From: DAOVXM01 sp963746255
Lineage (GTDB): Bacteria > Chloroflexota > Anaerolineae > Anaerolineales > UBA4823
Direction of reading: 5' to 3'
Length of the DNA: 64,000 nt
NCBI GenBank assembly: GCA_963746255.1
Contig: CAVVAJ010000001.1
Location: forward strand, 620,001-684,000
Every line of letters starts with the position of its first letter. The stretch's first letter is position 1. Shown here piece by piece: positions 31,162 through 40,285 of this stretch. The position numbers and the translations under genes were made by a program. Below the pieces are notes generated by a model. It did no database searches. It had not been told where the DNA came from and was given only the letters and a program-made list of their open reading frames with translations.

Positions 31162-32265
31162 TTAAGGCTTTGCCAACTTATCCAGCGGGCATTTGCAGCC
31201 AATACCCACACCGCTTTCCAATGCCCAGCAGTTGCTTGAGGAGATGCAGCCAGATTTATCAACTTCACCAAGACGCAGCAAACGCGGAAAACGCGGCTCA
31301 TTGATCAGCGGCCGGGACATGGAGATGAAATCGACTTCACCGGAAGTGAGGGCAGCCTCCATGACACTCCGAGACCGAAATCCACCCACCAACAGCAGGG
31401 GCAGCCTGGTCACTGGCCGTGCCTGGCGAGCGAATTCGATAAAGTAAGCTTCCTCGGCCGTGCTGCGGATCCCTTTTTTGACATTAACCAATAGCTTGCC
31501 TCCCATGCCGCCGCTCAGCTCGACCCCATCGATGCCCATTCCGCCCAGCTCGCTGACAACCTGCACACCTTCTGCGAGTGTCAATCCACCTGTCACGCCG
31601 TCCATCATACCAAGCTTGACCAACACGGGATAATCAGGTCCGACCTGGGTCCGCACAGCAGCAGTTACGGCGCCTAAGAACTGCATCCGGCCTGTGATAT
31701 CTCCTCCCCACTGATCCGCCCTGCGGTTTGTTAATGGGGATAGGAATTCACTGACCAAGTAGCCGTGGGCAGCGTGGATCTGAACACCATCGAAACCCGC
31801 GGCCTGCGCCCGGCGGGCGGCTTGCCCGAAGGCGTCAATGATGAGATCAATTTCATCAGTTGTGATCTCGCGCGCCGAGCGGCTGGTGAAATCAGCCAGT
31901 TTCGACGAAGGGGCCAGCGCGTCTGGTACCGCCTCCGGATCGCTCTGCATCCCGCCGTGGTTGATCTGCGCTGCGATCAACCCACCATGATCATGAACAA
32001 CTTGCGCCAGCGCGGCTAAGGCCGGGATCTGAGAATTTTCATATATGCCGGTCATCTCCGGGTGAGCTTTCCCGGACGGGTGCACGTACATGTGGCCGGT
32101 GATGATCAAACCAACTTCACCCTCGGCCAGCTGGGTGTACAGCTCATGCAGCTGCGGGCGCGGGTAGCCGCGCTCGTCGGCCATCCGTTCGGCGGTTGCA
32201 GAACGTACTAGACGGTTGCGGAGTTCCAGCCGTCCGATACGCCCCACGCGAAATATTACGCTCAT
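31162..32265 (-). CDS. Old yellow enzyme family NADH:flavin oxidoreductase
   Basis: 367 residues from the ATG at 32265, preceded by AAGGAG. This is a TIM-barrel flavoprotein of the OYE family. RNRLVRSATAERMADE, LIAAQINHGGMQSD, the active-site segment QIHAAHGYLVSEFLSPLTNRR and DFISMSRPLINEP for FMN binding are visible. The C-terminal Cys-rich segment (SGCISSSNCW) recalls members that end near an iron-sulfur site, but the protein is too short to carry the extra domains. It reduces activated C=C bonds in most characterised relatives. Confidence 0.92.
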   Translation of the reverse strand: MSVIFRVGRIGRLELRNRLVRSATAERMADERGYPRPQLHELYTQLAEGEVGLIITGHMYVHPSGKAHPEMTGIYENSQIPALAALAQVVHDHGGLIAAQINHGGMQSDPEAVPDALAPSSKLADFTSRSAREITTDEIDLIIDAFGQAARRAQAAGFDGVQIHAAHGYLVSEFLSPLTNRRADQWGGDITGRMQFLGAVTAAVRTQVGPDYPVLVKLGMMDGVTGGLTLAEGVQVVSELGGMGIDGVELSGGMGGKLLVNVKKGIRSTAEEAYFIEFARQARPVTRLPLLLVGGFRSRSVMEAALTSGEVDFISMSRPLINEPRFPRLLRLGEVDKSGCISSSNCWALESGVGIGCKCPLDKLAKP

Positions 32266-32319
32266 TTGCACTCCTTAATGTGCGATCGGTAGGAGTCTGT
32301 TTGGATTTGAGAATCAAAA

Positions 32320-32700
32320 CTACTCGGGGATCTCGGCGATGCACTCGATCTCCACCAGCGCATCGAGCGGATTCTGCCGTACCGCGATTGTGCTGCGAGC
32401 GGGTTTATGCCCGGCAAACATACGGGCATACATCTCATTCATGCCCTTAAAATCATCCATGCTCTTCAGGAAAACCGTCGTTTTGACGACGTTCTCCAGC
32501 CCGATGCCAACCCCGGCGAGGACCGCGGCGAGGTTTTTTAGGATCTGCTCGGTCTGTTCCCCGATACCGCCAGGAACGACCTGCATGGTACCAGGGTCGA
32601 CCGGGGTTTGCCCAGAACAAAAAACCAGCTGCCCGACTTGAATGCAGTGCGAGTACGGTCCGATTGCCTGTGGGGCTTTTTCGACATCATAAATAATCAT
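32320..32700 (-). CDS. RidA family reactive intermediate/imine deaminase
   Basis: 126 residues, the normal length of RidA/YjgF proteins. IGPYSHCIQVGQLVFCSGQ at the N-terminus and the Arg of ARSTIAV with the following IECIAEIPE form the imine-deaminase active site at the trimer interface. RidA hydrolyses 2-aminoacrylate and similar imines released by PLP enzymes. AGGAG precedes the ATG. Confidence 0.93.
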   Translation of the reverse strand: MIIYDVEKAPQAIGPYSHCIQVGQLVFCSGQTPVDPGTMQVVPGGIGEQTEQILKNLAAVLAGVGIGLENVVKTTVFLKSMDDFKGMNEMYARMFAGHKPARSTIAVRQNPLDALVEIECIAEIPE

Positions 32701-32833
32701 CAGTATGCTCCTATCTGGTAAAGCTTCTTACAGATGGTCATTATACCTGCATCAAAAGTAAAACCCTCCAGGTAGAGGTGCAATCCGCGGGCAAACCTAA
32801 TAAATAATATCGAAAGCTATAGGTGATAAAGAA

Positions 32834-35419
32834 CTACGTCCCGTAGCGCAAAATGGTACCGTCTTCGCCAACTGCCCATCCGAGGTCATTCGAAAGCATA
32901 TCGATCCCATTTAATCCCTCGGTTACTGGACAGCTATCGTGTGTCCACTCATCTCCGTCCCAATATATGATATTACTTTCTGCGTAGCTCCAACCAACTG
33001 CCCAGCCCTCACTCATATTAAACAATTCGACATCCTGTGAGTGAATATCCGCCGAAGCACTGTAGTTCGGCGTCCAGTATGAGCCGTTCCACTCTGCTCG
33101 GGCGTTATTACTGCCTACAGCCCAACCGAAACTGGAGTCCACAAGATCCACGCCTTCCAGTACATCGTAGACGTGTGTCTCAAAACTTGTCAAGTTACTG
33201 CCATTCCAATGTAGAGCAACCGACTCATACCATCCAATGTCTGTTGACCATTCGCCACCAACTGCCCAACCATCTGCTGCTGAAATGAAATCGAGGTCCC
33301 TCAAGTCAATCTTGACTGTATTCGGAATTGTTACCCACATCATACCGTTCCAGTGGAGTATCACCCCATCATCGCCGACCACCCAGCCATCATCGGATGC
33401 TAGCATCTGTATCCCATATAGATTCACGGATGCCGGGCTGGTTTCCGCAACCCAAGCAGACCCATCCCAGTGCAAAATTGTGCCTGCATCTCCGACAATC
33501 CGGGCATCAATGCTGCTCAGTGTGGTGACATCATTTAAATCATATGATGTTGGGCTGCTGAAATTTGACCACGCGCTCCCATTCCAGCGGATAATCGTTC
33601 CATTATCTCCAACTGCCCAGCCATCATCAAGTAACCGTACACTAACAGCGTTTAAGGAATCTGTTGTTGGGCTGCTGAACTCCTTCCACAAATTTTTATC
33701 GGTGGGAGAAGCGTTCTTGAGCGTCAATGGCAAATAGATTGTTCTGAAGCTGTACTCATCAGCACCGATATCAAAAAATGCATTTCCATCTGAGTCACCA
33801 TCGAATGGACGGAAATCGCCATCGTAATCATGATCCGGAGCAAATAGGATGCCGCCATTATCGATACATTGAGAAGCTGGAAGCAGGTGATAATTATCTG
33901 AACTCGGATCAACGAATTGAGGATCAACTGATATGTCATGTACGCCAGGACTTATGTTATAGTAATTTCCACCTGTGTTATCCCATAAATTATTATAGTC
34001 AAGGGTGACATTCGGCGTATTGATTTCAACCCCACGCCCATTACTAGCAATAATGTTATTCGTTATGAAGACTTCGCTATTGTCATCAGCCACAATTCCA
34101 GCTGAACTATTGTCAATGATCGTATTATTTGACAGCCAAACTCGGGTTGCTTCATCATATATGGTTACACCTGTATCAGCACCCTGGATGATGTTGTTTG
34201 TGAGGGTAACGATAGAACCATCGTTTATTCGGACACCTCCCGCTTCCCCGACATTGTGATGGATATAGTTGCCGTCCAGCAAACCGAATGCACCATAAGA
34301 AACGAGCACCCCAGGAGCACCACTCGCTGAATTGGAATGGACACTATTGTTCGTCATCGTGATTACCCCACCGACATTTGCCCTTATCCCACCGCCCCAT
34401 CCAGCAGGACACTTATTTCCATAGATTTCATTATTCCTAAATAACCCATGCGCATCATCAGTGACCAATACGCCACCAGCACCCCAACCTAAGGCCTTGT
34501 TATCCCAGATCGTGTTATCAGTGACAGTCATAATTGAACCCGTATCTATGGCGATTCCTCCTCCTGCGTCTCCAGCTGTATTTGAGTAGACCATATTGTC
34601 ATTGATCGTCGCAAAGGATTCATTGCCGACAAAGATCCCACCGGCATATCCACCCAGGGACTCATTTTTTGTAATGGTATTCGCTTCAATTTCAGCTTTA
34701 GAACCCCACAGGACAGCGATAGCTCCCCCGGCATCGGCGGCAGTGTTCGATATGAATTCGTTGGATTCAATCCGAGCTTGAGTGCCGTTCGAGAGAACGA
34801 TACCAGCGCCAAATTCTGCCGCATTTCCCATGAAAAGATTGGAACGTATGATGGGATTCGATCCTTGTGACACATATATACCGCCCCCGGAGCCAAGAGA
34901 GATATTATTCACAAAACGATTATTGCTGAGAGTGGGGGTGGAATCGCGAATATATGCAGCCGCAATTGGCGCATCCTGGACACCTGTAATGGTAAATCCA
35001 TCAATCGTCGCTGAGGTGCCGTTGACCAATTCCAGTACGATATGGCCCGGATCACCATCCCAAGTTAGTGTTGTCGTAAACTGCTTAATATCCCTCACGG
35101 TGAAATCATCAGGTTTATACCCCCCGAGCAGCTGAATGTCTTCAGTGATACAGAGGGTCATAGTAAAAACACCCGCGTCATCCACCTCACAGCGCATGGA
35201 TCCGGCGTAGGTGCCCGCAGCCACCCTGATCGTATCGTCATCCACAGCATAGGTTAGCGCGTCCTGTATCGTTGTGTATAGGCATGTCGGGCACACATCC
35301 AGATTCGATGCCTGGACAGGGAATGCTGATCCCATAAGCAATACAATCCCACACACTAAAAATACGCCGACAAATACTGAGATTACTAAAAGCATAATCC
35401 TGCTAAAAGTGTGTTTCAT
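32834..35419 (-). CDS. Secreted right-handed beta-helix protein with seven-repeat propeller domain
   Basis: 861 residues. A signal peptide (about 1-37) is followed by a parallel beta-helix (residues 40-540), rich in Asn-ladder repeats of the form GGGIxVxxxSxxxIxxNxI. A YLPLTLKN segment near residue 560 marks the boundary. Residues 575-861 hold seven copies of about 40 residues of the form DGWAVGDxGTIxxWNGSxW; the last is incomplete (DLGWAVGEDGTILRYGT), which would let N- and C-terminal strands close a seven-bladed propeller. It resembles YCF48/BNR-type repeats. The protein is extracellular and may bind or cut polysaccharide; no catalytic motif was recognised. GGGAGG precedes the ATG. Confidence 0.85.
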   Translation of the reverse strand: MKHTFSRIMLLVISVFVGVFLVCGIVLLMGSAFPVQASNLDVCPTCLYTTIQDALTYAVDDDTIRVAAGTYAGSMRCEVDDAGVFTMTLCITEDIQLLGGYKPDDFTVRDIKQFTTTLTWDGDPGHIVLELVNGTSATIDGFTITGVQDAPIAAAYIRDSTPTLSNNRFVNNISLGSGGGIYVSQGSNPIIRSNLFMGNAAEFGAGIVLSNGTQARIESNEFISNTAADAGGAIAVLWGSKAEIEANTITKNESLGGYAGGIFVGNESFATINDNMVYSNTAGDAGGGIAIDTGSIMTVTDNTIWDNKALGWGAGGVLVTDDAHGLFRNNEIYGNKCPAGWGGGIRANVGGVITMTNNSVHSNSASGAPGVLVSYGAFGLLDGNYIHHNVGEAGGVRINDGSIVTLTNNIIQGADTGVTIYDEATRVWLSNNTIIDNSSAGIVADDNSEVFITNNIIASNGRGVEINTPNVTLDYNNLWDNTGGNYYNISPGVHDISVDPQFVDPSSDNYHLLPASQCIDNGGILFAPDHDYDGDFRPFDGDSDGNAFFDIGADEYSFRTIYLPLTLKNASPTDKNLWKEFSSPTTDSLNAVSVRLLDDGWAVGDNGTIIRWNGSAWSNFSSPTSYDLNDVTTLSSIDARIVGDAGTILHWDGSAWVAETSPASVNLYGIQMLASDDGWVVGDDGVILHWNGMMWVTIPNTVKIDLRDLDFISAADGWAVGGEWSTDIGWYESVALHWNGSNLTSFETHVYDVLEGVDLVDSSFGWAVGSNNARAEWNGSYWTPNYSASADIHSQDVELFNMSEGWAVGWSYAESNIIYWDGDEWTHDSCPVTEGLNGIDMLSNDLGWAVGEDGTILRYGT

Positions 35420-35743
35420 TATTGCCCTCCCGAGCTATGACTTTTGAGATAGCTATAACCGCTTGAGTATGATACAACTCCCGAATATCCAACCCAAAAT
35501 TTCAGAAAAATATGCAATAATGCTTCCCTTTTTCAATATCAGTATACAGAAAATTACTCACCTTGGCAATAATCTGTATTAATCACGTGACCTGCTTGTC
35601 GTTTTCATTCTAACTCTCGCAGTTCGCTGCAAGCGACCAAACTGTGATAATACCAATACATATTAAAAGTAACCGCCGCACACAGATGGCTGTTTGTGCG
35701 GCGGAACCATAACTTGCATAGAGAACGATTTTTCGGTTACGGC
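35420..35743. other. Intergenic region, 324 bp
   Basis: It holds the upstream region of the beta-helix/propeller gene (minus) and the terminator of the second beta-helix gene (35673-35704). No ORF was supported. Confidence 0.6.
35673..35704 (-). terminator. Intrinsic terminator of beta-helix gene
   Basis: A perfect 10-bp GC-rich stem (CCGCCGCACA with TGTGCGGCGG) has a 12-base loop. On the minus strand it is followed by TTACTTTTAATA. It starts 40 bases after the stop of the 35744 gene. Confidence 0.8.
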
Positions 35744-37060
35744 TTAATGTTTTACCACCATCGGTAAGAAAACCTTCACCCCGATCCACTCGTAAGCACC
35801 GACATCCGGTGGCGGCGTGCGCGGGTTGCCTTCGATGTCTGTCCCGGGTGCTCCATCTGATGTCCCCTTATCGATGCAAGGAGAACTTGGTTTGATGTGA
35901 TAATTACCCAATTCCTGGTCAGTAAATAGTGGATCTGCATCAAAGTTTCCGACACCCTCACTTACTCCAGCTAATCCATCAATTCCTTGGATATCCGAAT
36001 AATTTATAACAAAACAATCAGAGCATGGTGGATCGGATTGCAGACTGAGTGCATTCGACCACATAATACTATTCGTGATGGTCATGGTCCCGCCCCATAG
36101 CAACACTGCCTGGGCACCGGTAGGGTTGTTTTCTGCAATCGTGCTGTTGAGGACATTAATCTCACTATTTGTATTGATCGCTATCACATTTGCATTACCG
36201 CTCTTCGAAAGATTGTTTGTGAAAAGAGTATTCGTGAAATTGGCTATCGACTGAAATGTTGAAAGCGCACCGCCATGTTCAGTGGCTTCGTTATATTCCA
36301 TTATTGTATTACTTACCTGTGCGCCAGCAAAACCGATATCAATTGCACCACCGCTGGTATTAGATTCGTTATAACTAATGTCACTATCCTCTATCGTTAC
36401 ATCAGTTCCGAAATAGATGCCTAACCCGCCACCAGGTCCTTCCGAGTAATTGAACGAAATCTCGGTGTTGCTGATTAATACTGTCGCACTATTTCCGATA
36501 TGGATACCACCACAGCAAGCAGTTGTGGTGTTTTCTCCAATAACGCTGTTTAATATTTGCACATCTCCGCCGGTGATATATATCCCACCACCATCTACCG
36601 TCGTATTGCCACCCACAATCTCCAAACCATCCAGAACGACATTCTGTTTGTCGTCATTCACCGTAACCGGTCTGCCGCTGTTATTCGCATCGATGATGGT
36701 TGTATTTGTGCTTAGATCACGGGTCCAACCAGTCGCCTCATAACCACCTACTAGGCTTACTTCCTGGTTGACGATCACGTTTTCTGTGTATGTTCCACCC
36801 GCAATTTGTAAGGAATCACCTATGCTCGCTTGTCCAATCGCGTAGTTGATGGTTTTACATGGGTCGCTCGGCGTTTGACAATTGCTATCATCCGTACCCG
36901 AAGTGTCATCGACGTAAAGTGTACTCGCCAACGCATGGGCATCATCTACAATTCCAAAAGAGAATAAAAGCACAGCAATTAATATACCTGCAATCAAGAA
37001 CGGTAGAATTTTTGCCAATTGAACGCATACATGATTAAATTTCTTTCGCATTGGTTCCAT
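35744..37060 (-). CDS. Secreted right-handed beta-helix protein with C-terminal FLPMVVKH
   Basis: 438 residues from the ATG at 37060 (AAGGAGA six bases upstream). A long signal/anchor segment covers residues 1-45. The mature part is a parallel beta-helix of the pectate-lyase type without obvious catalytic residues: TLYVDDTSGTDDSNCQT begins the domain, then GGGIYITGG, CCGGIHIGN and GGGLGIYFG turns. The protein ends in VKVFLPMVVKH, a short hydrophobic motif like YLPLTLKN in the neighbour. It likely forms a surface or secreted adhesin or carbohydrate-binding protein. Cys residues suggest disulfides outside the cell. Confidence 0.82.
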   Translation of the reverse strand: MEPMRKKFNHVCVQLAKILPFLIAGILIAVLLFSFGIVDDAHALASTLYVDDTSGTDDSNCQTPSDPCKTINYAIGQASIGDSLQIAGGTYTENVIVNQEVSLVGGYEATGWTRDLSTNTTIIDANNSGRPVTVNDDKQNVVLDGLEIVGGNTTVDGGGIYITGGDVQILNSVIGENTTTACCGGIHIGNSATVLISNTEISFNYSEGPGGGLGIYFGTDVTIEDSDISYNESNTSGGAIDIGFAGAQVSNTIMEYNEATEHGGALSTFQSIANFTNTLFTNNLSKSGNANVIAINTNSEINVLNSTIAENNPTGAQAVLLWGGTMTITNSIMWSNALSLQSDPPCSDCFVINYSDIQGIDGLAGVSEGVGNFDADPLFTDQELGNYHIKPSSPCIDKGTSDGAPGTDIEGNPRTPPPDVGAYEWIGVKVFLPMVVKH

Positions 37061-37487
37061 TACATTCTCCTTATTACTAATGAACCTCTCCAGACCAGCC
37101 AACCAAACTGTTCGCTTGAGATATCACCTCCTTTATGAGTAGTGATGTACGGGAATAAGCGTACCCGAGGTAAATTAATTGGTTCTAACAATCGTGTGCT
37201 ATCTATGGTCTTACCAGGTAAGCGGGTATTCAAGATTTGGGGCGTAAATAATACCCTGGTCATTCAAATATGCAGCAGTGAAACCACACCGATGACCAAT
37301 AAACGAACTCGTGCGTACTATATAATAATATATTTTTGTCGTCAACAGCTAAATGTGCGCTGTCCAGGAGATACTATACACCGTAAGAGGTGCGGGTACA
37401 AAAGCTTTAAAGAGCACCAATCCTGGTAAAATATCACGCCATAACCATTATGTCAATATTCTTTGATAAGTCTTGTGGGTGGACTTT
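37061..37487. other. Intergenic region, 427 bp
   Basis: A divergent region between the beta-helix gene and the HAD gene. It holds a predicted minus-strand promoter at 37317-37345 and thus a leader of about 250 nt for the beta-helix gene. I see no supported gene in it. Confidence 0.6.
37317..37345 (-). promoter_or_regulatory. Predicted promoter for beta-helix gene
   Basis: On the minus strand TTGACG (37340-37345) and TATAGT (37317-37322) have a 17-base, AT-rich spacer. It is the best sigma-70-like match in the divergent region. Confidence 0.55.
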
Positions 37488-38190
37488 ATGACCTTCGCTA
37501 TGATCGCATTTGACGCTGACGATACGCTTTGGGAAAACGAGGTTTACTACACCCGCGCCCAGGCAAAGTTGAAATCGTTACTGGAGAAGTACCTGATTGT
37601 CGAAGATATCCACGACTCGGTGTACCAGACCGAGACCCAAAATATCGGCTTATATGGTTACGGGATCAAATCCTTCACCCTATCGATGATCGAGACCGCC
37701 ATCACGCTTACTAAAGGGCAGATCTCCTCAGATGATATCCAGCAGATTATCGGCTTCGGCAGGAATATGCTCACTGCCGACATCCAGCTGCTGCCGGGAG
37801 TCAAGAACGTCCTGCAGGAGTTGGCAGGGACCTACTCGTTAATGATGGTCACAAAAGGCGACTTGCTCGACCAGCAACGTAAAGTCAACCAAACAAGTAT
37901 TGCTGAATATTTCGATTATATCGAAATCGTCAGCGAAAAGACACTCCGCGGGTTATCAGGTCCTGCTGAGCAAATACAACCTGCAAGCGAGTAAGTTCCT
38001 TATGGTGGGCAACTCGCTGCGTTCCGACATCCTGCCTGTGATCCAATTGGGCGGGCACGCGGTGCACATCCCGTATGCCGACACCTGGATGCACGAACAT
38101 ATTGAGCCAGCCGGGGAACATTCAAACAGCTTCACAGTGATCGAAAATATCAGTATGCTCCCAGACTATATCAGCTCCCTTGAGAGATAA
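37488..38190 (+). CDS. HAD-family hydrolase, one frameshift
   Basis: About 234 codons. The nucleophile motif FDADDTLWENE lies at the N-terminus, motif II in MMVTKGD near residue 125, and the Lys plus acidic motif in the second half (SKFLMVGNSLRSDI). One extra C near 37944 splits the ORF between SEKTL and AGYQVLLSKYN. It is a phosphatase-type HAD; the substrate is unknown. The downstream HAD-like gene starts 10 bases later. Confidence 0.85.
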
Positions 38191-38199
38191 CCGGATCCC

Positions 38200-38782
38200 A
38201 TGGCCAAGATCGAACCCGTAATCTACCTGGACCTGGATGGCGTATGCGTCGATTTTGTTTCCGCGGGACTGCGGGCTAATGGTTTCGATCCCGCCGAAAC
38301 CTACGCCACCTGGCAGCGAGATCATCCTGGGTGAATACCGCATCCACAACGTCCTCGGGATATCTGCACGAACATATTGGACGGCAATTACAGCGCTAGG
38401 CGCCGAATTTTGGGCAAACCTAGAAGAGTACACCTGGTTTTGGGAGCTCTACAATACGCTCAGTAAGACGGCACCGGTGATCTTCCTTTCATCCAGCACG
38501 CGTGCGCCGGCCACGCTGAGCGGCAAGATGCAGTGGCTGCAGAACCGGTTTGGGGAGACCTACCGGGATTATATTTTCACCCCGCAAAAACAGCAGCTCG
38601 CCGCGACAAAGGCGCTCTTAATTGACGACTACGACCGCAATGTTGACGATTTCATGGCTGCCGGCGGGAGTGCGATCCGCTTCCCACAACTCTGGAACCG
38701 CAACCATGCCATCCAGGACAGCCTGGCTTTCACGCTCGGTATGGTCGCCGAATGGCACGCAGAACAGATCAGAGGGACCTGA
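38200..38782 (+). CDS. HAD-like 5'-nucleotidase-type phosphatase, one frameshift
   Basis: About 194 codons. The ATG at 38200 gives VIYLDLDGVCVDFVSAGL, the HAD motif I with the nucleophile Asp. After one extra base near 38319 the frame continues ILGEYRIHNV. Motif II is PVIFLSSSTR, and the acidic motif LLIDDYDRNVDDFMAAGGS follows. This order matches the 5'(3')-deoxyribonucleotidase-like branch. The stop and the next ATG are one base apart, so it is translationally linked to the GNAT gene. Confidence 0.82.
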
Positions 38783-38783
38783 T

Positions 38784-39764
38784 ATGGACGTTTTGCCCCC
38801 CCTTCCCTTCTATATATGGCGCTCGATGCGCGCGTCGGATGCCGTCCGCCTGGCTCGTTTCGAACGCGCCTGTGCCGATGTGGATGGCGACAGCCATTTC
38901 CTGGGGGAAGGCGGTTGGATGCAGCGTTTACAGGACCCACAGTATTTGCAGCAGTTTAGCCTGCTGGCGATAAACCCGGCCGGTGATATCGCCGCAGCCG
39001 CGTATATCCATTTCCAGGAAGAGACCTTCGAAGTGCAAGGTTTCCTGGATGGGCGAGTACACCCAATGATGCGCCGGCAAGGATTAGGGAGCGCGATCCT
39101 GGCGTGGATGGAGCAGCGCGCAACTCTATATCTGGCACGGGAAGCGCAAGGGCGATCGCGAGTGCTACGGATCATGTACTATGACCGTAAGGGAGATGCC
39201 ATCGCGCTGTTCGAAGCGTCCGGCTACCGCTTCCAGTATTCGGAAGATGAGCTGGTGTACGATCTGCATCAACCGCTGCCGCCGGCGATATTTCCTGAAG
39301 ACACCCGTTTTACTACCTGGAATGAAGGCAACGCCCTCCAGTTCTATGAAGTTTACCGCGATGCGTTCAGCACCCGCGGCGCGGACTTGTGGGATGAAGA
39401 TGCCTGGCGGCAGCACTTTGCCAACCCGGATGATGGTGAATTCCTGCCCGAGATCTCGCTGATCGTCTACCACCATGAGCAACCGATTGCGTACACAGTC
39501 TGCCATGCCGATGCCACCCCTTCAGGTACGATGCCAGAAGACGTCTGGATCAGCCAGCTGGGTGTCTGCCCCGAGTGGCGCCGGCACGGCATCGCCATCG
39601 CTTTACTGGCGGAAACACACCTGCAGATGGCGCTTTCAGGTGTCCAGCGCTGTGTCATCACGGTAAATGTCGATAACCCCGGCGCACGGCAGCTATACAT
39701 CCATACCGGCTACCAGCTGCTGAAGCGCTTCACCCTGTACCGTAAAGAACTCCCCACTGCCTGA
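38784..39764 (+). CDS. Tandem GNAT acetyltransferase
   Basis: 326 residues forming two GNAT folds, as in mycothiol-synthase-like proteins. Domain 1 has the acetyl-CoA loop VHPMMRRQGLGSAILAW (near residue 92). Domain 2 has LGVCPEWRRHGIAIALLAE (near residue 263) and ends with VDNPGARQLYIHTGYQ. It is the third gene of a HAD-HAD-GNAT run. The acceptor is unknown. The ORF is intact. Confidence 0.88.
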   Translation: MDVLPPLPFYIWRSMRASDAVRLARFERACADVDGDSHFLGEGGWMQRLQDPQYLQQFSLLAINPAGDIAAAAYIHFQEETFEVQGFLDGRVHPMMRRQGLGSAILAWMEQRATLYLAREAQGRSRVLRIMYYDRKGDAIALFEASGYRFQYSEDELVYDLHQPLPPAIFPEDTRFTTWNEGNALQFYEVYRDAFSTRGADLWDEDAWRQHFANPDDGEFLPEISLIVYHHEQPIAYTVCHADATPSGTMPEDVWISQLGVCPEWRRHGIAIALLAETHLQMALSGVQRCVITVNVDNPGARQLYIHTGYQLLKRFTLYRKELPTA

Positions 39765-40285
39765 ACCTGCCTAGCCTCACCCAACCGCTATCCAAACTAA
39801 ATCAAAGCATATCATTCTCGCTGCGGCTCCTACGCGTTTGTAAAATTCCGAAGTCTTTCTGCCATCTTCAGCACAAATAGAAAGTGATTCCATCTGCAAA
39901 CTGGCGTAAAAATCCTGACAAAACCGCAAGGTATATGGTACAATACGACTGGGTCGGGAATTATTCATGATGGATAGGAAGTCACTCCAATAAATGATAC
40001 AACATAAGTATCCCTGCTCAGGATACAGCTGGATACATCACGCGCGCAAGAGTTCGTGCTTACTTTGCGGGGTAAAGTATCCAAGTTTACATGAAACAAG
40101 GTCCGGCTGGAGCAGTTGATGGTTTGCTGACCAGCTACCAGTCGTGGGGCTAGTAGATTGGTTCTGGAAAATTTTCTGGGAGTGGAGCAACCTGGGAAAG
40201 GAGGTGGGGTATTGGGGATTTAGGATGATGATGGGTGGGTTAATCTAGTTACATATCCAAATTCAAAGACTGAGGAGGTCTACCA
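39765..40285. other. Intergenic region, 521 bp, long leader of first M6 protease
   Basis: It holds a promoter at 39915-39944 and then about 335 bases before the protease start. Within the leader GTATCC/GGATAC pairs occur several times (one hairpin at 40009-40027). No ORF was supported. Confidence 0.55.
39915..39944 (+). promoter_or_regulatory. Predicted promoter upstream of first M6 protease
   Basis: CTGACA (39915-39920) and TACAAT (39939-39944) are separated by 18 bases. Confidence 0.5.
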
